From contig DATEBA010000073.1 of assembly GCA_035288045.1 (NCBI GenBank), positions 1-42,420 of the forward strand: a DNA stretch of 42,420 nt, given 5' to 3'. Positions 1-8,693 of this stretch are shown here, piece by piece. Numbering within the stretch: the stretch's first letter is position 1; every line of letters begins with the position of its first letter. The position numbers were made by a program, and so were the translations under genes. Under the pieces are notes generated by a model that was not told the DNA's origin, searched no databases, and saw only the letters and a program-made list of their open reading frames with translations. The DNA is from DATEBA01 sp035288045 (GTDB taxonomy: Bacteria; Actinomycetota; UBA4738; HRBIN12).

Positions 1-1
1 C

Positions 2-1285
2 TTCCCCCGCCTGTCGGCGATCCTCGCGCGCGACCGGTTCATGCCTTCACAGTTCCGAAACCGCGGAGATCGGCTTGTGTTCTCCAACGGCGTCGTCATG
101 CTCGCCGGCTTGGCCTCACTCCTGATCTGGACCTTCGGCGCGGACCTGACCCGTCTCATCCAGCTTTACGTCGTGGGGGTGTTCACGGCGTTCACGCTCT
201 CGCAGACAGGGATGGTTCGTCGATGGCTCCGGACGAGGGAGGGAGACTGGAAGCGGAGCGCCGTCATCAACGGGATCGGCGCGACGACCACCGGCATCGT
301 GCTCGTGATCGTAACGATCACGAAGTTCGTCCACGGGGCCTGGATCGTGGTCGCCGCGATCCCCGTGATCATCTACGGGTTCGCATCGGTCAAGCGGCAC
401 TACGACGCGGTCTCTGCGCAGGTGCGCAGGGGGGGCGTGCGGGCCGAGGTTGGACAGCGCACCGTCGTCCTGCTCGTCCGGGACCTGGGTCCCGACACGG
501 CCGAGGCCCTCGGATACATAAGGTCGTTCCGCCCGCCCGAGCTGCGCGCGATCTACCCGGGCGACGTGTCCGCCGAGCTAAGGGAGCGGTGGCGAGAGTT
601 CGCAGGCAGTGGCATCGAGCTTGAGGGTGTCAGGGGCGGGAGCCTGCTCGAGTGCGTTCGGGCATACGTGAGAACGATCCCTCGCGGCGAGAACGACTTC
701 GTGAACGTCGTCGTCCCCGAGCGCGTGGAGGAGCGATTGGTCGTGTACCTGCTGCGGCAGCTCTCCCTGATCAGACTGAAATCGAGGCTGCTTCGGGAAC
801 CGAACGTCGTCGTCACCGACGTTCCGGTGCACATCGAGGACGGCGCCGTCGTCGGCGTCGACGGTCGCCCGCTGATCCCGCGGCGGACGGTGGCGCTGGT
901 CTTCGTGTCGGCGGTCCACGACGCGACGATCCGCGCGGTGAGCTTCGCCAGGTCCCTGGACGCGGCGGAAACGAGGGCCATCTACTTCGACCTGGATCCC
1001 GACGAGGCGCACCGGATGGGAGAAGAGTGGGCCGAGCGCGATCCGGGGATCCCCCTCGACGTCGTCGAGGCGCCGTTCCGTGACCTCACGGGGCCCATGC
1101 TCGACGAGTTGCGTCGGGTTACCGCTCGGGGCGGCGTGTGCGCCGTCGTGATACCCGAGTTCGTCGTGTCGAAGTGGCGGCACTTCCCTCTTCACAACCA
1201 GAACGCTCTGTTCGTCAAGCGGCTGTTGCTCTACGAGCCGAGGGTCGTGCTTTCCTCGGTGCCGTTCGTGCTGGAGGAGGGGTGA
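2..1285 (+). CDS. APC-family permease, C-terminal part (5' end outside window)
   Basis: The reading frame is already open at the window edge, so this is the last 427 residues of a longer protein. The visible part begins with a cytoplasmic loop (FPRLSAILARDRFMP), followed by about four hydrophobic segments within the first 130 residues, as in the last helices of amino acid/polyamine/organocation permeases. A soluble region of nearly 300 residues follows. It seems to contain two repeats of an alpha/beta fold resembling universal-stress-protein domains, each ending in a hydrophobic strand (VVVTDVPVH and VVLSSVPFV). Actinobacterial APC permeases with such cytoplasmic tails are common, and the tail is presumed to be regulatory. 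The substrate cannot be told. An internal ATG at 41 is not the start, because the homologous sequence continues upstream. The stop overlaps the next start by one base. Confidence 0.85.
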   Translation, partial: FPRLSAILARDRFMPSQFRNRGDRLVFSNGVVMLAGLASLLIWTFGADLTRLIQLYVVGVFTAFTLSQTGMVRRWLRTREGDWKRSAVINGIGATTTGIVLVIVTITKFVHGAWIVVAAIPVIIYGFASVKRHYDAVSAQVRRGGVRAEVGQRTVVLLVRDLGPDTAEALGYIRSFRPPELRAIYPGDVSAELRERWREFAGSGIELEGVRGGSLLECVRAYVRTIPRGENDFVNVVVPERVEERLVVYLLRQLSLIRLKSRLLREPNVVVTDVPVHIEDGAVVGVDGRPLIPRRTVALVFVSAVHDATIRAVSFARSLDAAETRAIYFDLDPDEAHRMGEEWAERDPGIPLDVVEAPFRDLTGPMLDELRRVTARGGVCAVVIPEFVVSKWRHFPLHNQNALFVKRLLLYEPRVVLSSVPFVLEEG

Positions 1286-1830
1286 TGGAGAGAGACGAGG
1301 CTCTGGCGCTCGTGCGGGCCAAGGCGGAGAAGGAGACCACGGTCCGGCACCTCATCTCGGTCGAGGGCGTGATGCGAGCGCTCGCTCGCCGGTTCGGCGA
1401 GGACGAGCAGCTGTGGGGTCTCACGGGCCTCTTCCACGACCTGGACCAGGACCAGACGCACGAGGACCCAGATCGGCACGCGCGGGTGGCGGCGGAGTGG
1501 CTCCGCGAGGCCGGGGTAGACGAGCGGGTCGTGAACGGAGTGCTGGGGCACGCTTTCGCGGAAAACAGGACCGACCTCATGTCGAAGGCGGTCGTGCACG
1601 CCGACGCCATCGCGGGGCTGCTCGTGGCGGCGGCGCTCGTGCGTCCGGAGAAGGCGACCGGCATGAAGATCTCGAGCGTGAAGAAGAAGCTGAAGGAGAA
1701 GGCCTTCGCGCCGGGCGTGAACCGCGAGGAGGTCACCGGCGTCGAGGAGTCGATCGAGCTCCCGCTCGACGAGTTCATCGGCATCGGCATCGAGGGTCTC
1801 CAGTCGGTGGCCGCCGAGATCGAGCTCTAG
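1285..1830 (+). CDS. HD-domain hydrolase-like protein
   Basis: A 181-residue protein with an HD-superfamily metal-binding signature: an upstream histidine near residue 22 and the paired H51-D52 in LFHDLD, then conserved histidines and an aspartate (GHAF, HADAIAG). HD proteins are metal-dependent phosphohydrolases acting on nucleotides or similar phosphoesters. This one has no second catalytic domain, so its substrate is unknown. The ATG at 1285 shares its A with the TGA of the permease gene, so the two are probably translationally coupled. The gggag-type purine stretch just upstream (gaggagggg) serves as ribosome binding site. Small HD proteins of this type are often annotated as HDIG-domain proteins. 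The family is secure, the function is not. Confidence 0.8.
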   Translation: MERDEALALVRAKAEKETTVRHLISVEGVMRALARRFGEDEQLWGLTGLFHDLDQDQTHEDPDRHARVAAEWLREAGVDERVVNGVLGHAFAENRTDLMSKAVVHADAIAGLLVAAALVRPEKATGMKISSVKKKLKEKAFAPGVNREEVTGVEESIELPLDEFIGIGIEGLQSVAAEIEL

Positions 1831-1841
1831 ACACCGCCACG

Positions 1842-1860
1842 CCGCGAGCGGGCGTCGCGG
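1842..1860 (+). terminator. GC-rich hairpin after the HD gene
   Basis: CCGCGA and TCGCGG form a 6-bp perfect stem around a 7-nt loop, 12 nt after the stop of the HD gene. There is no T tract, so this could be a weak or factor-assisted terminator, or chance in GC-rich DNA. Confidence 0.25.
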
Positions 1861-1916
1861 TCGCTCGGTAAGCTCTGTGCCACGCCGGGAGGCGTTCCAC
1901 CGGGAGGGAGCCGCGA

Positions 1917-2408
1917 GTGGAGATCCGCCCCGCCGTCGAAGGGGACACGGGGTTCCTGCGGGAGATGCTGTACGAGGCAGCCACCTGGAACCCCGACTGG
2001 CCCCGGGAGCCGATAGAGGAAGTGCTCGCCGAGCCGCTGCTCGCCCGCTACGTCGAGGGCTGGGGCCGCGCCGGTGACGCGGGCGTGGTTGCTGAGATCG
2101 ACGGGGAGTCGGTCGGCGCGGCGTGGTTCAGGGTCTTCACGCTCGAGGAGCCGGGGTACGGGTTCGTCGACGACAAGGTTCCCGAGCTCGCGATCGCGGT
2201 GGTGCCTCTCCACCGCCGCAAGGGGATCGGGACCAAGCTGCTCGACGCGCTTGTCGAGCGAGCGCGCGACGACGGATACGTTTCGCTCTCCCTTTCGGTG
2301 GCCGCCCACAACCGCTCGCGGATGATGTACGAGCGCGCGGGATTCTCCAAGGTGCGCGCCGAGCGGAGCCCCGCGGGCGAGCACTGGACGATGCGCCTGG
2401 ACCTGTAA
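1917..2408 (+). CDS. GNAT-family N-acetyltransferase
   Basis: A 163-residue protein covering a whole GNAT fold. The acetyl-CoA binding motif A is clear: strand LAIAV then the pyrophosphate-binding turn HRRKGIGTKLL (residues 99-109). The later YERAGF segment is the usual beta6-alpha4 region that holds the catalytic or CoA-contacting tyrosine. The start is the GTG at 1917, chosen because it follows a good Shine-Dalgarno sequence (gggaggga, about 1901-1908) and because the fold begins immediately with MEIRPA. GNAT enzymes transfer acetyl groups from acetyl-CoA to amines; the substrate cannot be read from sequence. It stands alone and converges on the DedA gene with a 7-bp gap. Confidence 0.88.
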   Translation: MEIRPAVEGDTGFLREMLYEAATWNPDWPREPIEEVLAEPLLARYVEGWGRAGDAGVVAEIDGESVGAAWFRVFTLEEPGYGFVDDKVPELAIAVVPLHRRKGIGTKLLDALVERARDDGYVSLSLSVAAHNRSRMMYERAGFSKVRAERSPAGEHWTMRLDL

Positions 2409-2415
2409 CACCTCT

Positions 2416-3060
2416 CTAGGCGGCGGGGCGGGGTTGGCTCACCCGACGCACGACCCACCAGGAGAGCGCGATCACGAGCGTAATGCCGACCACGACGGCC
2501 AGCGGGCGCAGCACGTCCTCGACCACCGTCCATCGCTCTCCGAGCCAGTAACCCCCGAGTCCGAACCCGAGGGTCCAGGGAACGATGCCGAGGAACGAGT
2601 ACAGGGTGAATCGGAGGAAGCCCATCCGCGCGACGCCGGCGGGTAGGGAGATGAACGCTCGGAGCAGTGGGATCAGGCGCACGAAGAACACGGCCGCCTG
2701 ACCGTGGCGCTCGAACCACTCGTGGGCGCGGTCCACCTCGTTGGGTCTCAGCAACAGGTACCGTCCCCACCTGTCGATAAGCGGTCGACCGCCCGCGTAG
2801 CCTGCCCAATAGGCGAGCCACGACCCGATCACGCTTCCCACGACGCCGACCGTCATCACCGCGGCGAGCCCGAGCTGCTTGGAGGGGTCGCCGAGCGCGT
2901 CGATGGCGAACCCGGGACTCGCCAGAGCGCCGCCGAGCAGCATGACCGCCTCGCTGGGGATCGGGACGCACATCGAACCGAGCAGCATGAGCACGAGGAC
3001 GGCGAGGTAGCCGCGGTCGGCCACCTGGTCGCGGACGAAGTCGAGGAGCGCGTCGAGCAC
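2416..3060 (-). CDS. DedA-family membrane protein
   Basis: A 214-residue membrane protein with the DedA/SNARE-associated (VTT) pattern: an N-terminal helix rich in hydrophobics, the conserved pair of prolines in SMCVPIPSEAVMLLGG, a GSWLAYWAGYAGG glycine-rich helix, the motif FFVRLIPLLRAFISLPAGVARM with its essential arginines, and closing helices. DedA proteins are inner-membrane proteins of the lipid scramblase/flippase superfamily; some carry undecaprenyl phosphate and others affect membrane potential. The start is a GTG at 3060. It is divergent from topA, and the 109-bp gap must hold promoters for both. Confidence 0.9.
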   Translation of the reverse strand: MLDALLDFVRDQVADRGYLAVLVLMLLGSMCVPIPSEAVMLLGGALASPGFAIDALGDPSKQLGLAAVMTVGVVGSVIGSWLAYWAGYAGGRPLIDRWGRYLLLRPNEVDRAHEWFERHGQAAVFFVRLIPLLRAFISLPAGVARMGFLRFTLYSFLGIVPWTLGFGLGGYWLGERWTVVEDVLRPLAVVVGITLVIALSWWVVRRVSQPRPAA

Positions 3061-3169
3061 GTGGGATCCCCGGCCGAGGGTAGCACCGGCATCTTGACGG
3101 GTGCTGGTACCGTGGCCCGCGGAGGGTCATCCTTGTCGCGCCCCCGCTTCCCTGGAAAAGGACGGATCG

Positions 3170-5470
3170 ATGACGAAGACGTTGGTCGTGGTCGAGTCGC
3201 CTACGAAGGCAAAGACCCTGGAGCGCTACCTGGGTTCGGGCTACACGGTGAAGGCCTCCTTCGGGCACATCCGCGACCTCCCCAAGAGCAAGCTCGGCGT
3301 GGACACCGAGCGCGACTTCGAGCCCGAGTACGTCGTACCTGAGGACTCTGAGAAGGCGGTAAGAACGCTCCGTTCCGCGAAGAAGGGCGCCGACGACGTC
3401 GTCCTCGCGACCGACTTCGACCGCGAGGGCGAGGCGATCGCGTTCCACGTGGCCGAGATCCTCGGCATCGAGCCGGCACAAGCCAAGCGCGTGACGTTTA
3501 CCGAGATCACCAAGGACGCGATCCTCGAGGCGTTCCGACATCCGCGCGAGATCGACCTTAGGCTCGTGGAAGCGCAGCAGGCCAGGCGGATCCTCGACCG
3601 GCTCGTCGGCTACCGCATCTCCCCGCTACTTTGGAAGAAGGTGCGGGCGGGGCTCTCCGCGGGCCGCGTGCAGTCACCGGCGGTCCGGCTGATCGTTGAG
3701 CGCGAGCGCGAGATCAGGGCGTTCGTGCCGAAGGAGTACTGGACGATCGACGCCAGGCTGACGCCGGCCGAGGCCGAGCAGCCCTTCCTGGCGCGGGTCG
3801 TCCAGATAGGCGACGAGAAGCTCGCGGCTTCGCCCGAGAAGAAGGGACTGGTGCTCGGCACGCAGGACGAGGCGGTCGCTCACGTCGATCGGCTGGGCGG
3901 GGCCGCCTACCGGGTGAAGGAGGTCCGTGAGAAGGAGGTCAAGCGCACTCCGGCGCCGCCGTTCACGACCTCGACGCTTCAGCAGGAGGCCGCCCGCAAG
4001 CTCGGGCTCTCCGCTCGGAACACGATGCGGATCGCGCAGCAGCTCTACGAGGGAGTCGAGCTTCCCGGCGAGGGTGTCGTCGGTCTCATCACGTACATGC
4101 GGACCGATTCGGTGACGATCGCCGAGACGGCGCTCCGCGAGATCGCCGAGCTCGTCCGCGTCGAGTACGGCGACGCGTACGCGCTCGATCACCCCCGCCG
4201 TTACAAGACGAAGCAGCGGAACGCGCAGGAGGCCCACGAGGCGATCCGCCCGACGTCGGCGATGCGCACTCCCGACCGCGTCGCCGGGGCGCTCGACGCG
4301 AAGCAGCTCAGACTCTACCGGTTGATCTGGCAGCGCACCGTCGCGTCGCAGATGCGCGAGGCAGTGTTCGACCAGCTGAGCGTCGATGTCGCGGCGACGG
4401 GCGAGGGCGGCACGTACCTCCTCCGCGCGACGGGACAGACGATCAAGTTCGACGGGTTCCGCCGCGTGTACTTCGAGGGGCGCGACGACGCGCCCGACGA
4501 GGGCGAGGAAGCGCGGCTTCCCCGGCTTACCGTCGAACAGGCGCTCCGCTTGCTCGAGATCCTCCCCGAGCAGCACTTCACCCAACCGCCGCCGCGCTAC
4601 ACGGAGGCCTCGCTGGTGAAGACCCTTGAGGAGCTGGGGATCGGGCGCCCGTCGACCTACGCATCCATCATCTCGACGATCCAGGACCGCGGATACGTTC
4701 GCCTGGAGGACAGGCGCTTCTACCCCGAGGACGTCGGCGACATCACGGTCGACAAGCTGGTCGAGCACTTCCCGGACGTCGTCGACTTCGCGTTCACCGC
4801 GAAGATGGAGGACGAGCTCGACGACATCGCTGAGGGGAAGATGGGCTGGGTTCAGGTGCTCGACGAGTTCAACGGCCCGTTCGAGCGTTCGCTCGAGAAG
4901 GCCGAGTTCGAGATGGAGCGCTTCGAGGAGCGGCTCGATGAGCGCTGCCCACAGTGCCCGAAGGAGGGCCGCGAGCCGGGGCACCTCGTCGTGAAGCTCG
5001 GCAAGTTCGGGAAGTTCATCGGCTGCGACAGCTACCCCGACTGCACGTACAAACGGAACCTCGACGGCCAGGCGCGGCCCGAGCCGGAGCTGCTGGAGGA
5101 GAGCTGCCCGGAGTGCGGGCGCCCCCTCGCGAAGAAGATAGGGCGGTACGGTCCCTTCGTCGGCTGCAGCGGCTACCCCGAGTGCCGGTACATCAAGCGC
5201 GAAGAGCAGAAGACCGGGGTCGCCTGCCCGCAGTGCGGGAAGGGTGAGCTGGTCGGCAAGCGTGCCCGCCGCGGGAAGCGAACCAGCGTCTTCTACGGCT
5301 GCAACCGCTATCCGGATTGCGACTTCACCGTCGGGCAACGTCCGGTGCCCGAGCCATGCCCCGAGTGTGGGTCGCTTATGGTGCAGTCGAAGAAGGACGG
5401 CGGCGCGAAGTGCACCAGCTGCGGACACGTCGCCCCGGCCGCTGAGGAAGCCGCCGTCGCGGAGGGCTAG
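3170..5470 (+). CDS. topA: DNA topoisomerase I (type IA) with four zinc ribbons
   Basis: A 766-residue type IA topoisomerase that relaxes negative supercoils by cutting one strand. The TOPRIM domain starts at once (VVVESPTKAK with Glu9; acidic triad DFDRE with D82, D84 and E86). The catalytic tyrosine is Y309 in TYMRTDS. The core runs to about residue 585. It is followed by four cysteine-rich modules: CPQC...CDSYPDC, CPEC...CSGYPEC, CPQC...CNRYPDC and a short CPEC...CTSC. The first three are typical topoisomerase zinc ribbons. Mycobacterial and Streptomyces TopA lack such Cys4 ribbons and have lysine-rich tails instead. The ATG at 3170 is preferred over one at 3101 because the fold starts there and a purine-rich ggaaaagga precedes it. 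The stop overlaps the next start by one base. Confidence 0.97.
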   Translation: MTKTLVVVESPTKAKTLERYLGSGYTVKASFGHIRDLPKSKLGVDTERDFEPEYVVPEDSEKAVRTLRSAKKGADDVVLATDFDREGEAIAFHVAEILGIEPAQAKRVTFTEITKDAILEAFRHPREIDLRLVEAQQARRILDRLVGYRISPLLWKKVRAGLSAGRVQSPAVRLIVEREREIRAFVPKEYWTIDARLTPAEAEQPFLARVVQIGDEKLAASPEKKGLVLGTQDEAVAHVDRLGGAAYRVKEVREKEVKRTPAPPFTTSTLQQEAARKLGLSARNTMRIAQQLYEGVELPGEGVVGLITYMRTDSVTIAETALREIAELVRVEYGDAYALDHPRRYKTKQRNAQEAHEAIRPTSAMRTPDRVAGALDAKQLRLYRLIWQRTVASQMREAVFDQLSVDVAATGEGGTYLLRATGQTIKFDGFRRVYFEGRDDAPDEGEEARLPRLTVEQALRLLEILPEQHFTQPPPRYTEASLVKTLEELGIGRPSTYASIISTIQDRGYVRLEDRRFYPEDVGDITVDKLVEHFPDVVDFAFTAKMEDELDDIAEGKMGWVQVLDEFNGPFERSLEKAEFEMERFEERLDERCPQCPKEGREPGHLVVKLGKFGKFIGCDSYPDCTYKRNLDGQARPEPELLEESCPECGRPLAKKIGRYGPFVGCSGYPECRYIKREEQKTGVACPQCGKGELVGKRARRGKRTSVFYGCNRYPDCDFTVGQRPVPEPCPECGSLMVQSKKDGGAKCTSCGHVAPAAEEAAVAEG

Positions 5471-7497
5471 TGTCGAGCTTCGCCGACGAGGTCGCCGCGC
5501 TTCGCGGGACGAAATCCGCGACGCTTCGCGACCTCCTCACCCATCCGCCGTTCGCTCGTCTGGCCGCCGCGATGACCGTGTCGTCGCTGGGCGACTGGGT
5601 CGGCTTCATCGCAGTCACCGCTCTGGCCGCCCGCCTCGGCACCGCGGGCGGCGGAGCCTACGCGGTGGCTGGCGTGATGATCGCCCGGTCGCTGCCGGCC
5701 GTTCTCTTCGGGCCCTTCGCGGGGGCGATCGTGGACCGGGTCAACCGCAAGCGCCTCATGATGGGCGCGGACCTGGGGCGGGCCGCGATGTACGCGTCGA
5801 TGCCGTTCCTCCAGAACCTCACGGCGATCTACGTGCTGTCGTTCGCGATCGAGTCCCTGTCGCTAATGTGGGTGCCGGCGCGCGACGCCACGATGCCTCG
5901 GCTCGTGCCGCGTCGACAGCTCGCGAACGCGAACTCGCTGGCGCTGCTGAGTTCCTACGGGACGCTTCCGCTCGGCGGTTTGGTGTTCACGATCATCGCT
6001 ACCCTCAGCAACGACGTGCTCGGAGGAGCCGTGCGCTACTTCAAGTCGGACCCCGAGTCGCTCGCGCTGTGGCTCGACGCGGGGACGTTCGGGTTCTCGG
6101 CGCTCATGATCAGCGGGATCGCGATGCGGAACCCGGTGCGACGGGGGATGCCGAAGCTCGACCTGTCCGCGATCGGGAGGGACATCGTCGAGGGGTTCCG
6201 GTTCCTCCGGGGGCATTCGCTCGCGTCGGCGATGACGACCGGCATCGTGGTCGCGTTCAGCGCGGTCGGCGCGGTGCTCGCGATCGGCCCGGTCTACGCG
6301 AAGCTCACGCTGGGCGCCGGCGCGGAGGGATGGGGTCTCCTGGTAACCAGCTTCGGGGTCGGCATGGGGATAGGGATGGCCTCGGTGAACCGTCTGCACC
6401 GGCTCGTCGATCGCGAGATGGTCTTCGCCGGCTCGATGATCGCCGCCGCGGCGACCCTGTTCGTCCTGGCGTCGATGCCGACGATAGCGCTCGCGGCCTT
6501 CTTCGCGATCGTGCTCGGATTCTTCTGCGGCGCGACGTGGGTGTCGGGCTACGTGCTCCTGCAGGAGAACGTGACGGACGAGTACCGTGGGAGAACGTTC
6601 GGGTCGCTCACCGTGATGTCGCGGACGGGCCTGTTCCTCTCGCTCACGGCCTTCCCCATCATCGCGGGGGTGGTCGGTGCTCACGAGGTCTACGTGGGCG
6701 GGCACCGGCTCGACCTCTCCGGGACGCGAGTTGCGTTGTGGACCGCGGGGCTGGGGGTCATCATCGCCGGCGTGGTTACCAGGAAGGGTCTGTCCCGCTA
6801 CCGCCTTTCGCGTCCCATGCCGCTCGGGCTCGTGCCCAAGCTCAGGCGACCGCCCTCGAAGGGCATCTTCGTCGCTTTCGAGGGCGTGGAGGGCTCGGGC
6901 AAGGGCACGCAGGTCGAGCGGGCGCGCGAGTTCCTGGAGTCGAAGGGCCTCGACGTGCTCGTGACGCGCGAGCCGGGAGGCACGGACATCGGCGAGCAAC
7001 TGAGGTCGGTGCTGCTCGACACCGATACCGGTCACCTGGAGCCTCGGACGGAGGCGCTCCTCTTCGCGGCGGCACGCGCGCAGCACGTCGCCGGCGTCAT
7101 CCGTCCGGCCCTGGTCGAGGGGAAGGTCGTCGTGTGCGACCGCTACATCGATTCCTCGCTCGCCTACCAGGGATGGGCGCGCGGTCTGGGTGAGCAGGAC
7201 GTGCTCACGCTGAACGTCTGGGCGACCCAGGGACTGTTCCCCGACCTCGTGGTCCTCCTGCACGTCGAGCCGGAGGAGGGGCTCCGCCGGGCCGGCGACT
7301 CGCAGGACCGGATCGAGTCCGAGGGCACGGAGTTCCTCGCCAAGGTGTCAGACGCATACCTAAAGATCGCCGAGGAGCACCCCGAGCGTGTCGTCGTCGT
7401 CGACGCGTCCGGGAGCGAGGACGCGGTTCACGAGAAGGTCCGCGACGCGCTCGAGCGGCTGCTTGCGGAGCGTGAGGAGGACGATGGCAAAGGCTGA
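5470..7497 (+). CDS. tmk: Fused MFS transporter and thymidylate kinase
   Basis: One open frame of 675 residues encodes two proteins. Residues about 20-445 form a polytopic membrane domain of the Major Facilitator Superfamily (DxxGRAAMY and repeated hydrophobic helices). Residues about 464-670 are a complete dTMP kinase: Walker A EGVEGSGKGT (471-480), the REPGGT substrate loop, the DRYIDSSLAYQG motif and the DSQDRIE lid region. The kinase makes dTDP for DNA synthesis. The MFS part has no known substrate here. Such MFS-Tmk fusions are known in several actinobacterial lineages, so it is not an assembly artefact. The start is a GTG at 5470 sharing one base with the topA stop. holB begins 14 bp before its stop, giving a topA-tmk-holB operon. 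Confidence 0.93.
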   Translation: MSSFADEVAALRGTKSATLRDLLTHPPFARLAAAMTVSSLGDWVGFIAVTALAARLGTAGGGAYAVAGVMIARSLPAVLFGPFAGAIVDRVNRKRLMMGADLGRAAMYASMPFLQNLTAIYVLSFAIESLSLMWVPARDATMPRLVPRRQLANANSLALLSSYGTLPLGGLVFTIIATLSNDVLGGAVRYFKSDPESLALWLDAGTFGFSALMISGIAMRNPVRRGMPKLDLSAIGRDIVEGFRFLRGHSLASAMTTGIVVAFSAVGAVLAIGPVYAKLTLGAGAEGWGLLVTSFGVGMGIGMASVNRLHRLVDREMVFAGSMIAAAATLFVLASMPTIALAAFFAIVLGFFCGATWVSGYVLLQENVTDEYRGRTFGSLTVMSRTGLFLSLTAFPIIAGVVGAHEVYVGGHRLDLSGTRVALWTAGLGVIIAGVVTRKGLSRYRLSRPMPLGLVPKLRRPPSKGIFVAFEGVEGSGKGTQVERAREFLESKGLDVLVTREPGGTDIGEQLRSVLLDTDTGHLEPRTEALLFAAARAQHVAGVIRPALVEGKVVVCDRYIDSSLAYQGWARGLGEQDVLTLNVWATQGLFPDLVVLLHVEPEEGLRRAGDSQDRIESEGTEFLAKVSDAYLKIAEEHPERVVVVDASGSEDAVHEKVRDALERLLAEREEDDGKG

Positions 7498-8611
7498 CGG
7501 AGGCGTGCTCGATCGCGTCCCCGGCCAGGCGGCGGCCATGGCGTTCCTGAAGCAGGCCGCTCTCCGCCCGCACCATGCATACGTGCTCGCGGGTCCCGAG
7601 GGCTGCGGCAAGCAGCTCGCCGCGCGGGCGTTCGCGGCGGCGTTGCTCTGTCCCGACGGTGGCTGCGGGGGGTGCCGGCACTGCCGCCTGACCCTCGACG
7701 ATCGGCACCCGAACGAGTTCGTCGTCGAGCCCGAGGGGCGCGACATCCACGTGGAGACCGTTCGGGAGGAGATCTGGCACCCGGCGTTCCGCACGGCGCC
7801 TGAGCCGGGGCGGAAGGTGTTCGTGATCCGCGAGGCCGACAGGTTGAATCCGTCGGCCGCCGACGTGCTCCTGAAAGTGCTCGAGGAGCCGCCGGCGGAT
7901 TCGGTGCTGCTGCTCCTGTCGGCGCGGCCGCACGAGCTGCCCGAGACCGTGCTCTCCCGGTGCCACGTCGTCACCTTCCTCCCACTCTCCGAAGGGTTCG
8001 TGGTGCGCACCCTCGAGGACGAGGGCGTCGACGCGGAGCGCGCGATCCTGGCGGCGCGACTGACCGGCGGCAACCTCGGGCGCGCGCGGCGATTGGCGAA
8101 GGCCGGCGAGGGTCTCGCGTTCCGTGACGTCGGTCGGCAGGCGCTGACCTGGGCCCTGGAAGGACCGAGCGGGGCCCTAGCTGCGGCCGACCTCGTTCTC
8201 GACGCTGCGAGGGCGTACCGGACCGACCTGAAGGACCGTCTCGAGGAGGACCTCACCCCTTTCCGCGACGAACGGGGCAGGGACGAGGAGGCATATAGGG
8301 GCGCGATCGCTCGACTGAAGCTCCGCCATGACCGGCTCGTCCGACGGGCCGAACGCGACTACGTGGATTGGGTGCTGCTGGCGACCTCCTCGCTCCTCCG
8401 TGACCGCGTCGTCGCGGCGGTCGGCGGCGGCCCCGAGCTGGGGCTCAACCTCGACGTCCACCCGCTACCCGAGCTTCCGGTCCGCGACGCGGCGGGGGCT
8501 CTCGGCGCGGTGGAAGAGGCGCGAGCGGCGCTCGCCGAGGAGCTCAACCTGAACCCGAGGCTGGTCCTGGAGCAGGCGTTCATGCGCGCCGGGCGGGGGA
8601 TAGCGCCCTAG
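7484..8611 (+). CDS. holB: DNA polymerase III delta' subunit
   Basis: A 375-residue clamp-loader subunit of the AAA+ fold. It has a P-loop-like GPEGCGKQ (37-44) in which the usual final Ser/Thr is Gln, fitting a delta' subunit that does not need to hydrolyse ATP. A cysteine zinc module follows (C56, C61, C64, C67), then the sensor region IREADRLNPSAADVLLKVLEEPP and the SRC motif (ETVLSRC). The C-terminal part is a helical collar typical of the family. The ATG at 7484 lies behind a strong gaggagg Shine-Dalgarno (7474-7480) inside the end of tmk, so translation is probably coupled. In many actinobacteria tmk and holB are adjacent in this way. Confidence 0.93.
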   Translation: MAKADGGVLDRVPGQAAAMAFLKQAALRPHHAYVLAGPEGCGKQLAARAFAAALLCPDGGCGGCRHCRLTLDDRHPNEFVVEPEGRDIHVETVREEIWHPAFRTAPEPGRKVFVIREADRLNPSAADVLLKVLEEPPADSVLLLLSARPHELPETVLSRCHVVTFLPLSEGFVVRTLEDEGVDAERAILAARLTGGNLGRARRLAKAGEGLAFRDVGRQALTWALEGPSGALAAADLVLDAARAYRTDLKDRLEEDLTPFRDERGRDEEAYRGAIARLKLRHDRLVRRAERDYVDWVLLATSSLLRDRVVAAVGGGPELGLNLDVHPLPELPVRDAAGALGAVEEARAALAEELNLNPRLVLEQAFMRAGRGIAP

Positions 8612-8693
8612 AGGGTGCCACCCGGCCCAGCTCTCGTGCCTGCATCACTGTCGCTAGTCGGCCGGCGTGCGACCCTTGAGGTGGAGGAACCAG

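Noticed and set aside
3094..3113. TTGACG and TACCGT before topA as a promoter.
   Set aside because: Each hexamer looks acceptable alone but they are only 8 bp apart, too close to work as one promoter.
2048..3541. A 497-codon minus-strand frame across the GNAT, DedA and topA genes.
   Set aside because: It overlaps three genes with clear family motifs and itself has only low-complexity Arg-rich sequence.
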